Both the position numbers and the translations under genes were made by a program. From Kmv34 sp964524965 (GTDB taxonomy: Bacteria; Aerophobota; Aerophobia; Aerophobales; B3-G15), in the NCBI GenBank assembly GCA_964524965.1, contig CAZGDY010000095.1:1-6367 (forward strand): a stretch of DNA of 6,367 bases. Direction: 5' to 3'. The notes beneath the pieces were generated by a model. It had not been told where the DNA came from and made no database searches. It saw only the letters and a list, made by a program, of their open reading frames with translations. Below are positions 1-5,449 of this stretch, one piece after another; the stretch's first letter is position 1; every line of letters begins with the position of its first letter.

Positions 1-634
1 GGCTAGGACTGACCGAGGTGTTCATGCAAAAGGTCAGGTAGTTAATTTCAAAATCCCCTTTTCTCTCTCTCCTTTCCAGTTAACGCAAGCCTTAAATAGT
101 GTTCTTCCTCCAGACATAAGAGTGAAGAAAGTTCAACAAATGCCGGAGGAATTTCATTCTCGTTATAGCGCTAATTGTAAAATCTATAAATATTTTATAT
201 ACAATTATAGATACCTTCCTCCTTGGCTTAGAAAATTTAGATGGTGGATTAAGTTTTCTCTTGATTATCAAGAAATGGTAAGTGCGGCTTCTCGTTTGGT
301 GGGTAGGCACGATTTCTTATCTTTTCAAAATAAAGGTAGTTTTTCCAGTTCTACAATTCGATGTGTGGAAAAAATTAAAATAGATAAGAAAGGTCCTTTG
401 ATAACTGTGCTAATTAAGGCGGATGGATTTCTGTATAAAATGGTTAGGAATATTATGGGCACATTAGTAGAAGTAGGAAGAGGTAAATTTTTTCCGGCAG
501 AAATTGCTGATATTTTATCGGCGAAAGACCGTAAAAAAGCAGGTCCAACCGCTCCCCCTCAGGGATTATTTTTGTGGCGAGTAGGATATCCGAGAAAATT
601 TTTGGAAGGTTCGTTGACAAAAATTAAGGGATAA
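1..634 (+). CDS. truA: tRNA pseudouridine synthase A, 3' part (5' end outside window)
   Basis: TruA converts uridines 38-40 in the anticodon stem-loop of many tRNAs to pseudouridine in the cytoplasm. The reading frame is open from base 2 and ends at TAA 632-634, giving 210 visible residues. The catalytic motif is seen at once as ARTDRGVHA, with the catalytic Asp at bases 11-13. Family members usually have GRTDxGVHA, so only about the first 50 residues should be missing. Further family signatures are the KIYKYFIYN strand, the GRHDFLSF segment, FLYKMVRNIMGTLVEVGRG, and the C-terminal GPTAPPQGLFL. The GTG at 122 is not the true start, because conserved TruA sequence lies upstream of it in frame. 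The gene is followed after 26 bases by tilS, and a promoter lies over its last codons. The identification is very safe; the missing start is the only uncertainty. Confidence 0.96.
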   Translation, partial: ARTDRGVHAKGQVVNFKIPFSLSPFQLTQALNSVLPPDIRVKKVQQMPEEFHSRYSANCKIYKYFIYNYRYLPPWLRKFRWWIKFSLDYQEMVSAASRLVGRHDFLSFQNKGSFSSSTIRCVEKIKIDKKGPLITVLIKADGFLYKMVRNIMGTLVEVGRGKFFPAEIADILSAKDRKKAGPTAPPQGLFLWRVGYPRKFLEGSLTKIKG

Positions 635-642
635 GGTAAAAT
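614..642 (+). promoter_or_regulatory. Predicted sigma70-type promoter for tilS-hisB-dtd
   Basis: A perfect -35 hexamer TTGACA (614-619) is followed by a 17-base spacer and a -10 hexamer TAAAAT (637-642), which differs from TATAAT at one position. Transcription would start near 648-650, leaving a leader of only about 11-13 bases before the tilS ATG at 661. That leader would still contain the weak GAGAG ribosome-binding sequence at 650-654. The -35 lies inside the last codons of truA and the truA stop lies in the spacer, so tilS and the genes after it could be transcribed separately from truA. This is seen from the sequence only; no activity is shown. Confidence 0.55.
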
Positions 643-660
643 CGCTAATGAGAGTTAACT

Positions 661-2058
661 ATGGGTGAAGACTCTTTATTAAAAAAAGTTGAGTCTACTA
701 TTCATGATTTTGATATGTTCCCACGGGATAGTAGGTTAGTGGTGGGCGTTTCTGGTGGCCCGGATTCTTGTGTTCTTTTGCACGTGCTTAATTGTCTCAG
801 GAAAAAATATAATCTTTTTCTCTGGGCTGCTCATCTTGATCATTGCTTACGAGGAAAGGAGGCAAAAGAGGACAAAGATTGGGTTGGGTTATTTGCTCGA
901 AAACTTAAAATCCCTGTAGTTTTTGGTGTTGTAAATGTGCCTTTTCTAGTAAAAGAGGGAGGGAGTGGGTTGGAAGCTACTGCTCGTCAGGCAAGATATG
1001 ATTTTTTAGAGCATGTTTCCAGCCGAGTAAAGGCGAATAGAATAGCAATGGGACACACATCTTCCGATCAAGCTGAAACTATTTTAATGAGATTAATAAG
1101 AGGCAGTGGCATTGATGGGTTGGTGGGTATTCCGGTTGTAAGGGGGAAAATTATTCGTCCTCTTATAAGAGTGTTTAGAAAAGAAGTGGAAGATTATTGT
1201 CGGATAAATAATCTTGTACCTAGAAAGGATTCATCAAACAAGGATACCTTCTTTTTTCGTAACAGAATTCGACTTGAACTTATCCCTTATTTATGCGATC
1301 ACCATAATCCCCGAGTGGCGGAAACTGTATGTCGTACCGGAGAACTTCTTCGAGTGGATAAAGATTTTCTAAATAAGTCCACAGATAAAGTCAGAGGAAA
1401 AATAGTTAAGAAGGAGAAGGAGGGGGAAATTATAGTTGATGCTTCTGCTTTTTGGAAGTTACATCTGAGCTTACAGCGAAGAATTGTTCGTCAAGTTTTG
1501 GAAAAGTTAAAGGGCAACCTTGAAGATATAGAACATTCCCACATTGATCAAATCCTAAGTTTAAAGGGAGAGGAAGGTACGAAGTTAACATGTCTTCCGG
1601 GAAAAATTGAGGTCTTGCGGGAATATGATGAACTTATTTTTAAAAAAAAAGAAAAGAAATTTTTAAATTTTTTTAGTTATGTTAACGTTCCTGGGACAAC
1701 CGAGGTATCTGAGATCAATATGGTTTTTAAAGCTAAGGTTTTATTTAAACCTCCTGAGCGTTTTTCTAAGAATTCTTGGGAAGCTTTTTTTGATTTGGAT
1801 GAAATCCATGGGCCCCTGTATGTACGTTCTCGCAAACGAGGAGATAAATTTGTGCCCTTAGGAATGAAGGGAAAAAAAAAGCTTAAGGATTTTTTAATAG
1901 ATCTCAAAGTACCAAGGTTTAAGAGGGATGGAGTTCCTATTTTATTTAATGAAGAAAAAATTTTATGGGTGATTGGTTACCGCATAGACGATAGGTTCAA
2001 ATTAAAAAAAGAAACTAAAAAAATACTTAATGTAAGGATTAGTTCTTATGCAGCGTGA
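661..2058 (+). CDS. tilS: tRNA(Ile)-lysidine synthetase
   Basis: TilS attaches lysine to C34 of the tRNA-Ile that carries a CAU anticodon, using ATP. This switches the tRNA from methionine to isoleucine identity so that AUA is read correctly; the enzyme is cytoplasmic and essential in most bacteria. The 465-residue protein has the PP-loop ATPase motif SGGPDS at residues 31-36, HLDHCLRG at 58-65, the GHTSSDQAET helix at 131-140 followed by RLIRGSGIDGL, and NRIR at 201-204. The C-terminal substrate-binding domain begins around residue 387 with YVRSRKRGDKFVPLG. The length fits the long, two-domain TilS class. ATG 661 is chosen because it sits 6 bases after GAGAG (650-654) and about 30 residues before the PP-loop. 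The 3' end overlaps hisB by 11 bases. One oddity is Ser135 where the family usually has the first Asp of DDQ. Confidence 0.96.
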   Translation: MGEDSLLKKVESTIHDFDMFPRDSRLVVGVSGGPDSCVLLHVLNCLRKKYNLFLWAAHLDHCLRGKEAKEDKDWVGLFARKLKIPVVFGVVNVPFLVKEGGSGLEATARQARYDFLEHVSSRVKANRIAMGHTSSDQAETILMRLIRGSGIDGLVGIPVVRGKIIRPLIRVFRKEVEDYCRINNLVPRKDSSNKDTFFFRNRIRLELIPYLCDHHNPRVAETVCRTGELLRVDKDFLNKSTDKVRGKIVKKEKEGEIIVDASAFWKLHLSLQRRIVRQVLEKLKGNLEDIEHSHIDQILSLKGEEGTKLTCLPGKIEVLREYDELIFKKKEKKFLNFFSYVNVPGTTEVSEINMVFKAKVLFKPPERFSKNSWEAFFDLDEIHGPLYVRSRKRGDKFVPLGMKGKKKLKDFLIDLKVPRFKRDGVPILFNEEKILWVIGYRIDDRFKLKKETKKILNVRISSYAA

Positions 2059-2641
2059 AGCAGAAGTAAGACGAAATACGGAGGAAACAGAGGTTAGCCT
2101 ATATTTAAATTTAGACGGAAGAGGAGAGGCAGTTATTGATACGGGGTATCCTTTTTTTGACCATATGCTAAAACTTTTTTGTGGACACGGTTTTTTCGAT
2201 CTTAAAATCAAGGCTAAAGGAGATATTCAGATAGACCATCACCATTTGGTGGAGGATATAGGGATATGCTTGGGGAGAGCATTTTCTCAAGCCATTAGAG
2301 ATAAAAAAGGGATTAAAAGATACGGTTATTCAATCATTCCGATGGATGAGGTTTTAGTCCAAGGTGCAGTAGATATAAGTGGTAGACCATTACTTATTTT
2401 TAACATCAAATGTGGAGAGGAACTGGCAAACAGAATAGAAGAGTTTTTTAAAGATTTTTTTAGATCTTTTTGTACTTTTTCAGGCATCACTCTTCATCTT
2501 AATGTTTCTTATGGGAAAGGCTACCATCATATTTTAGAAGGTATATTTAAGTGTTTTGGAATTACCTTAGATCGAGCTACCCAGATGGAGAAGCGAAGAA
2601 AAGGTATTCCTTCTACTAAAGGGCGGATAGAAGAGGTATGA
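2048..2641 (+). CDS. hisB: Imidazoleglycerol-phosphate dehydratase
   Basis: This enzyme dehydrates imidazole glycerol phosphate to imidazole acetol phosphate in histidine biosynthesis. It is a manganese-dependent cytoplasmic enzyme that forms large oligomers in known cases. The 197-residue protein covers one complete IGPD domain, so it is the monofunctional type without the HisN-like phosphatase half found in enterobacteria. It shows the N-terminal RRNTEET strand (8-14), TGYPFFDHML (32-41), the first metal-binding motif HHLVED (65-70), PMDEVL (98-103), DISGRP (109-114), the second metal motif HHILE (160-164), and the closing IPSTKG (187-192). The ATG at 2048 lies inside the end of tilS, with AAGGA at 2034-2038 nine bases upstream, so translation is probably coupled. 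No other his gene is visible nearby, so this gene is detached from a standard his operon. Confidence 0.96.
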   Translation: MQREAEVRRNTEETEVSLYLNLDGRGEAVIDTGYPFFDHMLKLFCGHGFFDLKIKAKGDIQIDHHHLVEDIGICLGRAFSQAIRDKKGIKRYGYSIIPMDEVLVQGAVDISGRPLLIFNIKCGEELANRIEEFFKDFFRSFCTFSGITLHLNVSYGKGYHHILEGIFKCFGITLDRATQMEKRRKGIPSTKGRIEEV

Positions 2642-3097
2642 ATGTTAGCTGTGGTTCAAAGAGTAAGCTTAGCGCGGTGTATTGTAGAAGAAAAAACGAT
2701 AGCAGACATAGATAAAGGAGCCTTGGTGTTGCTGGCGATAAATAGGAATGATGGTTTGCAGGATGCTCGTTGGATGGTAAAAAAAATTGTTAATTTGAGA
2801 ATTTTTGAGGATCAAGCTTGTAAAATGAATCTTTCTCTTCTTCAAATAGAAGGGGATATTCTTATTGTTCCTCAGTTTACTCTTTATGGAAATTGTAGGA
2901 AAGGGTCTCGGCCTAATTTTTCGCAAGCTGCCAATCCCCAAATGGCCCGAGATTTATTTTCCAGAGTTCTGGATTTTTTAAATGAATATTCCCTTAGAGT
3001 GGCCCAGGGATTGTTTGGAGCCAGAATGAGAGTGGAACTAAAAAACGAGGGACCGGTTACTTTGATCCTCAATTCAGATAAACAGGTACGGTGTTAA
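2642..3097 (+). CDS. dtd: D-aminoacyl-tRNA deacylase
   Basis: DTD hydrolyses D-amino acids (and glycine mischarged on tRNA-Ala) from tRNA, protecting translation in the cytoplasm; the family works as a homodimer. The 151-residue protein is close to the usual 145-150. It begins with the family signature MLAVVQRV and carries KMNLSLL, the active-site segment PQFTLYG (77-83), RKGSRPNF, and NEGPVT (135-140) containing the Gly-cisPro pair that rejects L-aminoacyl substrates. These fall at the same numbering as in the E. coli enzyme. Residue 77 is Pro, where the common form of the motif is SQ. The ATG directly follows the hisB TGA (2639-2641) with no gap, so it is almost certainly translated from the same mRNA by coupling. 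Its stop, TAA, ends at 3097 and is followed by the only sizeable normal intergenic gap in the window. Confidence 0.96.
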   Translation: MLAVVQRVSLARCIVEEKTIADIDKGALVLLAINRNDGLQDARWMVKKIVNLRIFEDQACKMNLSLLQIEGDILIVPQFTLYGNCRKGSRPNFSQAANPQMARDLFSRVLDFLNEYSLRVAQGLFGARMRVELKNEGPVTLILNSDKQVRC

Positions 3098-3098
3098 T

Positions 3099-3130
3099 TT
3101 AGTGGTAGTTAGTAATTGTAGTCATTAGTT
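3099..3130 (+). repeat. Degenerate TAGT-rich tract
   Basis: Five copies of TAGT begin at 3100, 3106, 3110, 3119 and 3126, within about 30 bases straight after the dtd stop. The spacing is irregular, so it is a degenerate low-complexity run rather than a clean tandem repeat. It creates several TAG triplets in different frames. No function can be assigned from sequence. Confidence 0.45.
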
Positions 3131-3143
3131 GATGCAAGATTAG

Positions 3144-3163
3144 GTACGCTTGAGGCAAGGTAC
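3144..3163 (+). promoter_or_regulatory. Imperfect palindrome / hairpin upstream of pilM
   Basis: GTAC (3144-3147), a bulged G, and CTTG (3149-3152) pair with CAAG (3156-3159) and GTAC (3160-3163) across a three-base AGG loop, giving an 8-bp stem with one bulge. No T-run follows, so it is not a normal intrinsic terminator. It overlaps the candidate -35 element at 3150-3155, so it could be an operator-like site at the pil promoter. That role is an inference from position alone. Confidence 0.35.
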
Positions 3164-3179
3164 ACCTGGGGAATATATT
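3150..3179 (+). promoter_or_regulatory. Candidate promoter for the pilMNOPQ operon
   Basis: TTGAGG (3150-3155) and TATATT (3174-3179) are separated by 18 bases and match the sigma70 consensus at 4 of 6 and 5 of 6 positions. A start near 3186 would leave a leader of roughly 20 bases that includes the strong GGGGAGGAG ribosome-binding sequence before pilM. In AT-rich DNA such matches arise by chance, so support comes mainly from its place in the only intergenic gap ahead of the operon. Confidence 0.35.
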
Positions 3180-3191
3180 TGATGAACAACA

Positions 3192-3200
3192 GGGGAGGAG
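3192..3200 (+). promoter_or_regulatory. Strong Shine-Dalgarno sequence of pilM
   Basis: GGGGAGGAG ends four bases before the ATG at 3205 and is the best ribosome-binding sequence in the window. It fixes the pilM start, which also fits the expected N-terminal strand of the protein. Confidence 0.75.
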
Positions 3201-3204
3201 AACT

Positions 3205-4152
3205 ATGAGTAAGGTAACCGTTGGATTAAAAGTAGGTTCAACCTCTTTAAAGTTTGTGGAGATTTTGCATGGAAAGGATAAATTTAGATTAAAAAATCTG
3301 GGTATGGTAAATTTTCCTTTCTCTGAAAAGCAAGAAGGTTATTTAAATCAAACTAGTTTCCTTGCCCAAAAGATAAGAGAAGTTATTCACACTCACAACT
3401 TAAATCCTAGAAGAATAGTTACTGGAGTAGAAGGGGAATCTGTAGTTGTCAGGATAATAAGAGTTCAAAATATGAAGGATAGTGAATTACGGGAGGCTAT
3501 CCGGTGGGAAGCAGAAGAACACCTTCCTTATCCTATAGAAGATGTTAGTTTGGGCTATCACATCTTAAAAAAGAATTTAGTTAGTTCGCAGGGGCGAGAA
3601 ATGAATGTTTTGTTGGCCGGGGTGAAAAAACAGACTATAGATGACCACCTTCAGATTTTTCAACAGGCAGGTCTTTCCCCGGCTATAGTAGACATAGATT
3701 CTCTTGCTCTTTACAATGTACTTGAAAATGGTAACATTGGTACGATAGATGGTACTGCTATTCTTAATATAGGACACTATACAACTAATCTTTTAGTTTT
3801 GGCTGAGGATTATCCTTTTCTTGTAAGGGATATAAAATTTGGTGGAGATAATATTACTCGTTCTCTAATGCAGGCATTGGAGGTTACTTATGTCGAAGCT
3901 GAAAATATAAAAAAAGCCCAAAGTTTAGCTGAGATAAGTAAGCAATTAACCAGGCAAACAGAAGTAGAACAGATAGAACAGGTTATTAGAGGTTCTCTGG
4001 GTGAGTTGGTAAAGGAAATAGTGCGTTCTTTTGAGTATTTTATTTCTAACAGAGAAGGCTCCCTAGTAAAAAAAGTTATTATGTCAGGAGGAAACTGTTT
4101 AATCGAGCATATAGATAATTTCTTGTCCCAAGAACTGGAAGTTCCTGTATAA
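3205..4152 (+). CDS. pilM: Type IV pilus assembly protein PilM, cut short by an in-frame TAA
   Basis: PilM is the cytoplasmic actin-like ATP-binding protein of the type IV pilus alignment complex; it holds the N-terminal tail of PilN. The visible protein is 315 residues, while the family usually has about 350. It shows the phosphate-1 loop region GLKVGSTSLKFVEI (7-20), GESVVVRIIRV (77-87), the WEAEEHLPYPIEDV segment starting at 101, the phosphate-2 region AILNIGHYTTNLLVL around 185-199, and the SGGN adenosine region at 294-297. The protein stops at ELEVPV with TAA 4150-4152, in the middle of the conserved C-terminal fold. The same frame then continues with recognisable PilM sequence to TGA 4273-4275 (see the next entry). 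Lys9 replaces the usual acidic residue of the phosphate-1 motif. The family call is firm; whether the product is functional is open. Confidence 0.92.
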   Translation: MSKVTVGLKVGSTSLKFVEILHGKDKFRLKNLGMVNFPFSEKQEGYLNQTSFLAQKIREVIHTHNLNPRRIVTGVEGESVVVRIIRVQNMKDSELREAIRWEAEEHLPYPIEDVSLGYHILKKNLVSSQGREMNVLLAGVKKQTIDDHLQIFQQAGLSPAIVDIDSLALYNVLENGNIGTIDGTAILNIGHYTTNLLVLAEDYPFLVRDIKFGGDNITRSLMQALEVTYVEAENIKKAQSLAEISKQLTRQTEVEQIEQVIRGSLGELVKEIVRSFEYFISNREGSLVKKVIMSGGNCLIEHIDNFLSQELEVPV

Positions 4153-4275
4153 AAAATAGATCCTTTTTTTAATATTAACTATCAGAAAAGAAAATTTCAG
4201 AATCTCTTACCCTCACTTTCGCCTCTTTTTGCAACATCCGTAGGTTTTGCATTGAGGGAGATATCTTACATATGA
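4153..4275 (+). pseudogene. pilM: PilM C-terminal segment beyond the in-frame stop
   Basis: In the pilM frame, the 40 codons after TAA 4150-4152 encode KIDPFFNINYQ, a short linker, then SPLFATSVGFALRE, and end in TGA 4273-4275. This matches the usual PilM ending, in which a VPVEvaNPF-like segment is followed by the final helix APLFAvAvGLALR. With the stop read as an amino acid, the gene would have 356 codons, a normal PilM length, and its TGA would overlap the pilN ATG as ATGA. No separate start codon with a ribosome-binding site makes this an independent gene. The stretch also carries the GAGGGAG ribosome-binding sequence of pilN at 4254-4260. It is listed as a pseudogene segment because it is untranslated under the standard code. 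Confidence 0.85.
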
Positions 4276-4820
4276 TTAAAATTAATCTTTTACCAGTAGA
4301 GATAATAAATCAGAGAAAACGAAAGGATTTTATTATTTTTGTGAGCATCTGTGCGTTTGTTGCTCTGGGTATCTGTTATTTTTTTTATTTTTCTTTAAAT
4401 CAAACTGTTCGTCCCTTAGAGACGGAATTAATCAAAGTTAGAGGTAAGGTTGCACAACGTCAACCAGTTCTTAAAAAAATAAACGAAATAGAAAAAGAAG
4501 GTAGCGAACTCGAGGCTTATTTTAATACTCTCAAAGGAATAGTAGAAAAACAGTCCTTTTGGCCAGAGCTACTTTATAATATTTATCTTTCTCTTCCTGA
4601 TACTATTTGGTTAGAAGAAATAAGGAGTGATGCCAAGGGGGATTTTGTAGAAATTAAGGGCATGAGCCTTCAAGAAACCATAGATGTGGCTGAATTTATA
4701 AAAAGTATGGAAAATTCTAAATTTTTTTCTGAGGTAAAATTTATCCAGTTTTCCCAACAGGAAATGTTTAGTAAGCAAGTTATGTTTTTCCAACTTAAAT
4801 GTTTTCTATCTAAAAATTAG
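4272..4820 (+). CDS. pilN: Type IV pilus assembly protein PilN
   Basis: PilN is a bitopic inner-membrane protein that links cytoplasmic PilM to periplasmic PilO in the alignment complex. The 182-residue protein begins with the cytoplasmic tail MIKINLLP; INLLP at residues 4-8 is the known PilM-binding motif. A basic stretch QRKRK is followed by one membrane helix at about 20-40, a helical, probably coiled-coil region at about 48-90, and a ferredoxin-like periplasmic domain with LPDTIWLEEI and the pattern VEIKGMSLQETIDVAEFIKSM. ATG 4272 is preceded by GAGGGAG (4254-4260) at 11 bases. It overlaps the TGA that would end a full-length PilM, which suggests ancestral translational coupling now weakened by the upstream TAA. 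The length and layout are normal for the family. Confidence 0.92.
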   Translation: MIKINLLPVEIINQRKRKDFIIFVSICAFVALGICYFFYFSLNQTVRPLETELIKVRGKVAQRQPVLKKINEIEKEGSELEAYFNTLKGIVEKQSFWPELLYNIYLSLPDTIWLEEIRSDAKGDFVEIKGMSLQETIDVAEFIKSMENSKFFSEVKFIQFSQQEMFSKQVMFFQLKCFLSKN

Positions 4821-4834
4821 GAGAACATTTTCTT

Positions 4835-5449
4835 ATGATTTTAAGTATGAAGGGTAGAATCCTTAGTGGTTTAGGTGTTTTTCTGGGGTTAATTTGTGTT
4901 TTTTATTTTTTGGTTTACTTACCCCAATTTGTCCATAAGGAGACTCTTAATAGTGATATTTATCAAGAAAAGGTAAAACTTGCTCGACTAGAAGCAAAAA
5001 TACAAGAATTGGAAGAGTTAAAAAAGGAAAATCAAAAAATATTGCAAGATTTATCTTTTTTTGAGAAAAAACTAAAGAAGACCCCCGCTTCTTTTCTCCA
5101 TGAACTTGGAACAAGAGGGGAGGTGTATGGTGTTGAGTATGTAAATATTACTCCTTCACCCAGCGTAGAGGAGGAGTATTATTTTCGTACTCCTGTAAAT
5201 GTACATCTTTATGGGAAATACCATAATTTAGGAATTCTTTTTTCTGATATAGCTAAGCGAGGAGAACTTGGTTCTTTTACTGTAGATAGTGTTTTATTAA
5301 GAGCTTCTCCCAAAAAGGAATATTCTATAGAGGCAAATTTAACCTTATCTCTTTATAAGTATAAAAGCGTATCTTATTTTTCGAGAGAAAATAGTAGTTT
5401 TTTCACAGAAGAAGTGCCTCTCGAGAATTCTGAACGGAGAGAAAGATGA
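4835..5449 (+). CDS. pilO: Type IV pilus assembly protein PilO
   Basis: PilO pairs with PilN in the inner membrane and, with PilP, connects the motor platform to the secretin. The 204-residue protein has one membrane helix at about residues 9-29, a strongly charged coiled coil at about 38-80, and a ferredoxin-like domain. Near residues 115-135 that domain has the family pattern of an aromatic-x-Pro strand followed by LYGKYHNLGILFSDIA. The tail after about residue 180 is polar and probably disordered. ATG 4835 is preferred over the in-frame ATG at 4847 because AGGAG at 4819-4823, overlapping the pilN stop, is 11 bases from the first and 23 from the second. The 3' end overlaps pilP as ATGA. Sequence conservation in this family is low, so the call rests on topology, the short motif and position between pilN and pilP. 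Confidence 0.9.
   Translation: MILSMKGRILSGLGVFLGLICVFYFLVYLPQFVHKETLNSDIYQEKVKLARLEAKIQELEELKKENQKILQDLSFFEKKLKKTPASFLHELGTRGEVYGVEYVNITPSPSVEEEYYFRTPVNVHLYGKYHNLGILFSDIAKRGELGSFTVDSVLLRASPKKEYSIEANLTLSLYKYKSVSYFSRENSSFFTEEVPLENSERRER

Noticed and set aside
122..124. GTG at 122 as the truA start
   Set aside because: The catalytic RTD motif lies upstream in the same open frame, so truA begins outside the window.
92..310. Minus-strand open frame opposite truA
   Set aside because: It lies wholly opposite conserved TruA coding sequence, has no recognisable domain, and its composition is that of an antisense shadow. The same holds for the minus-strand frames at 1677-1907, 2002-2211, 2669-2941, 2884-3072, 3577-3777 and 4611-4793.
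1679..1861. Second plus-strand frame inside tilS
   Set aside because: tilS is continuous and conserved in its own frame across this stretch, so the 60-codon frame is a shadow and not a sign of a frameshift.
2638..2641. ATG at 2638 as the dtd start (ATGA overlap with hisB)
   Set aside because: It is in a different frame from DTD; the family N-terminus begins with the ATG at 2642.
3144..3180. Intrinsic terminator after dtd
   Set aside because: The hairpin is short with a bulge, and the bases after it are not a T-run, so it lacks the standard form.
4150..4152. A reassigned genetic code in which TAA is sense
   Set aside because: truA and dtd both end properly at TAA at the expected family length, and TGA and TAG also act as stops in this window. 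A general reassignment is not supported.
4147..4160. Programmed frameshift at the A6 run in pilM
   Set aside because: The conserved C-terminus continues in the same frame as the upstream part, so a shift would move out of the right frame and not restore it.
4151..4170. A6/T7 inverted repeat just after the pilM stop as a terminator
   Set aside because: It would be an A-T-only stem of low stability. The bases are explained by codons for K, I, D, P, F, F in the continuing pilM frame, and pilN follows in the same operon.
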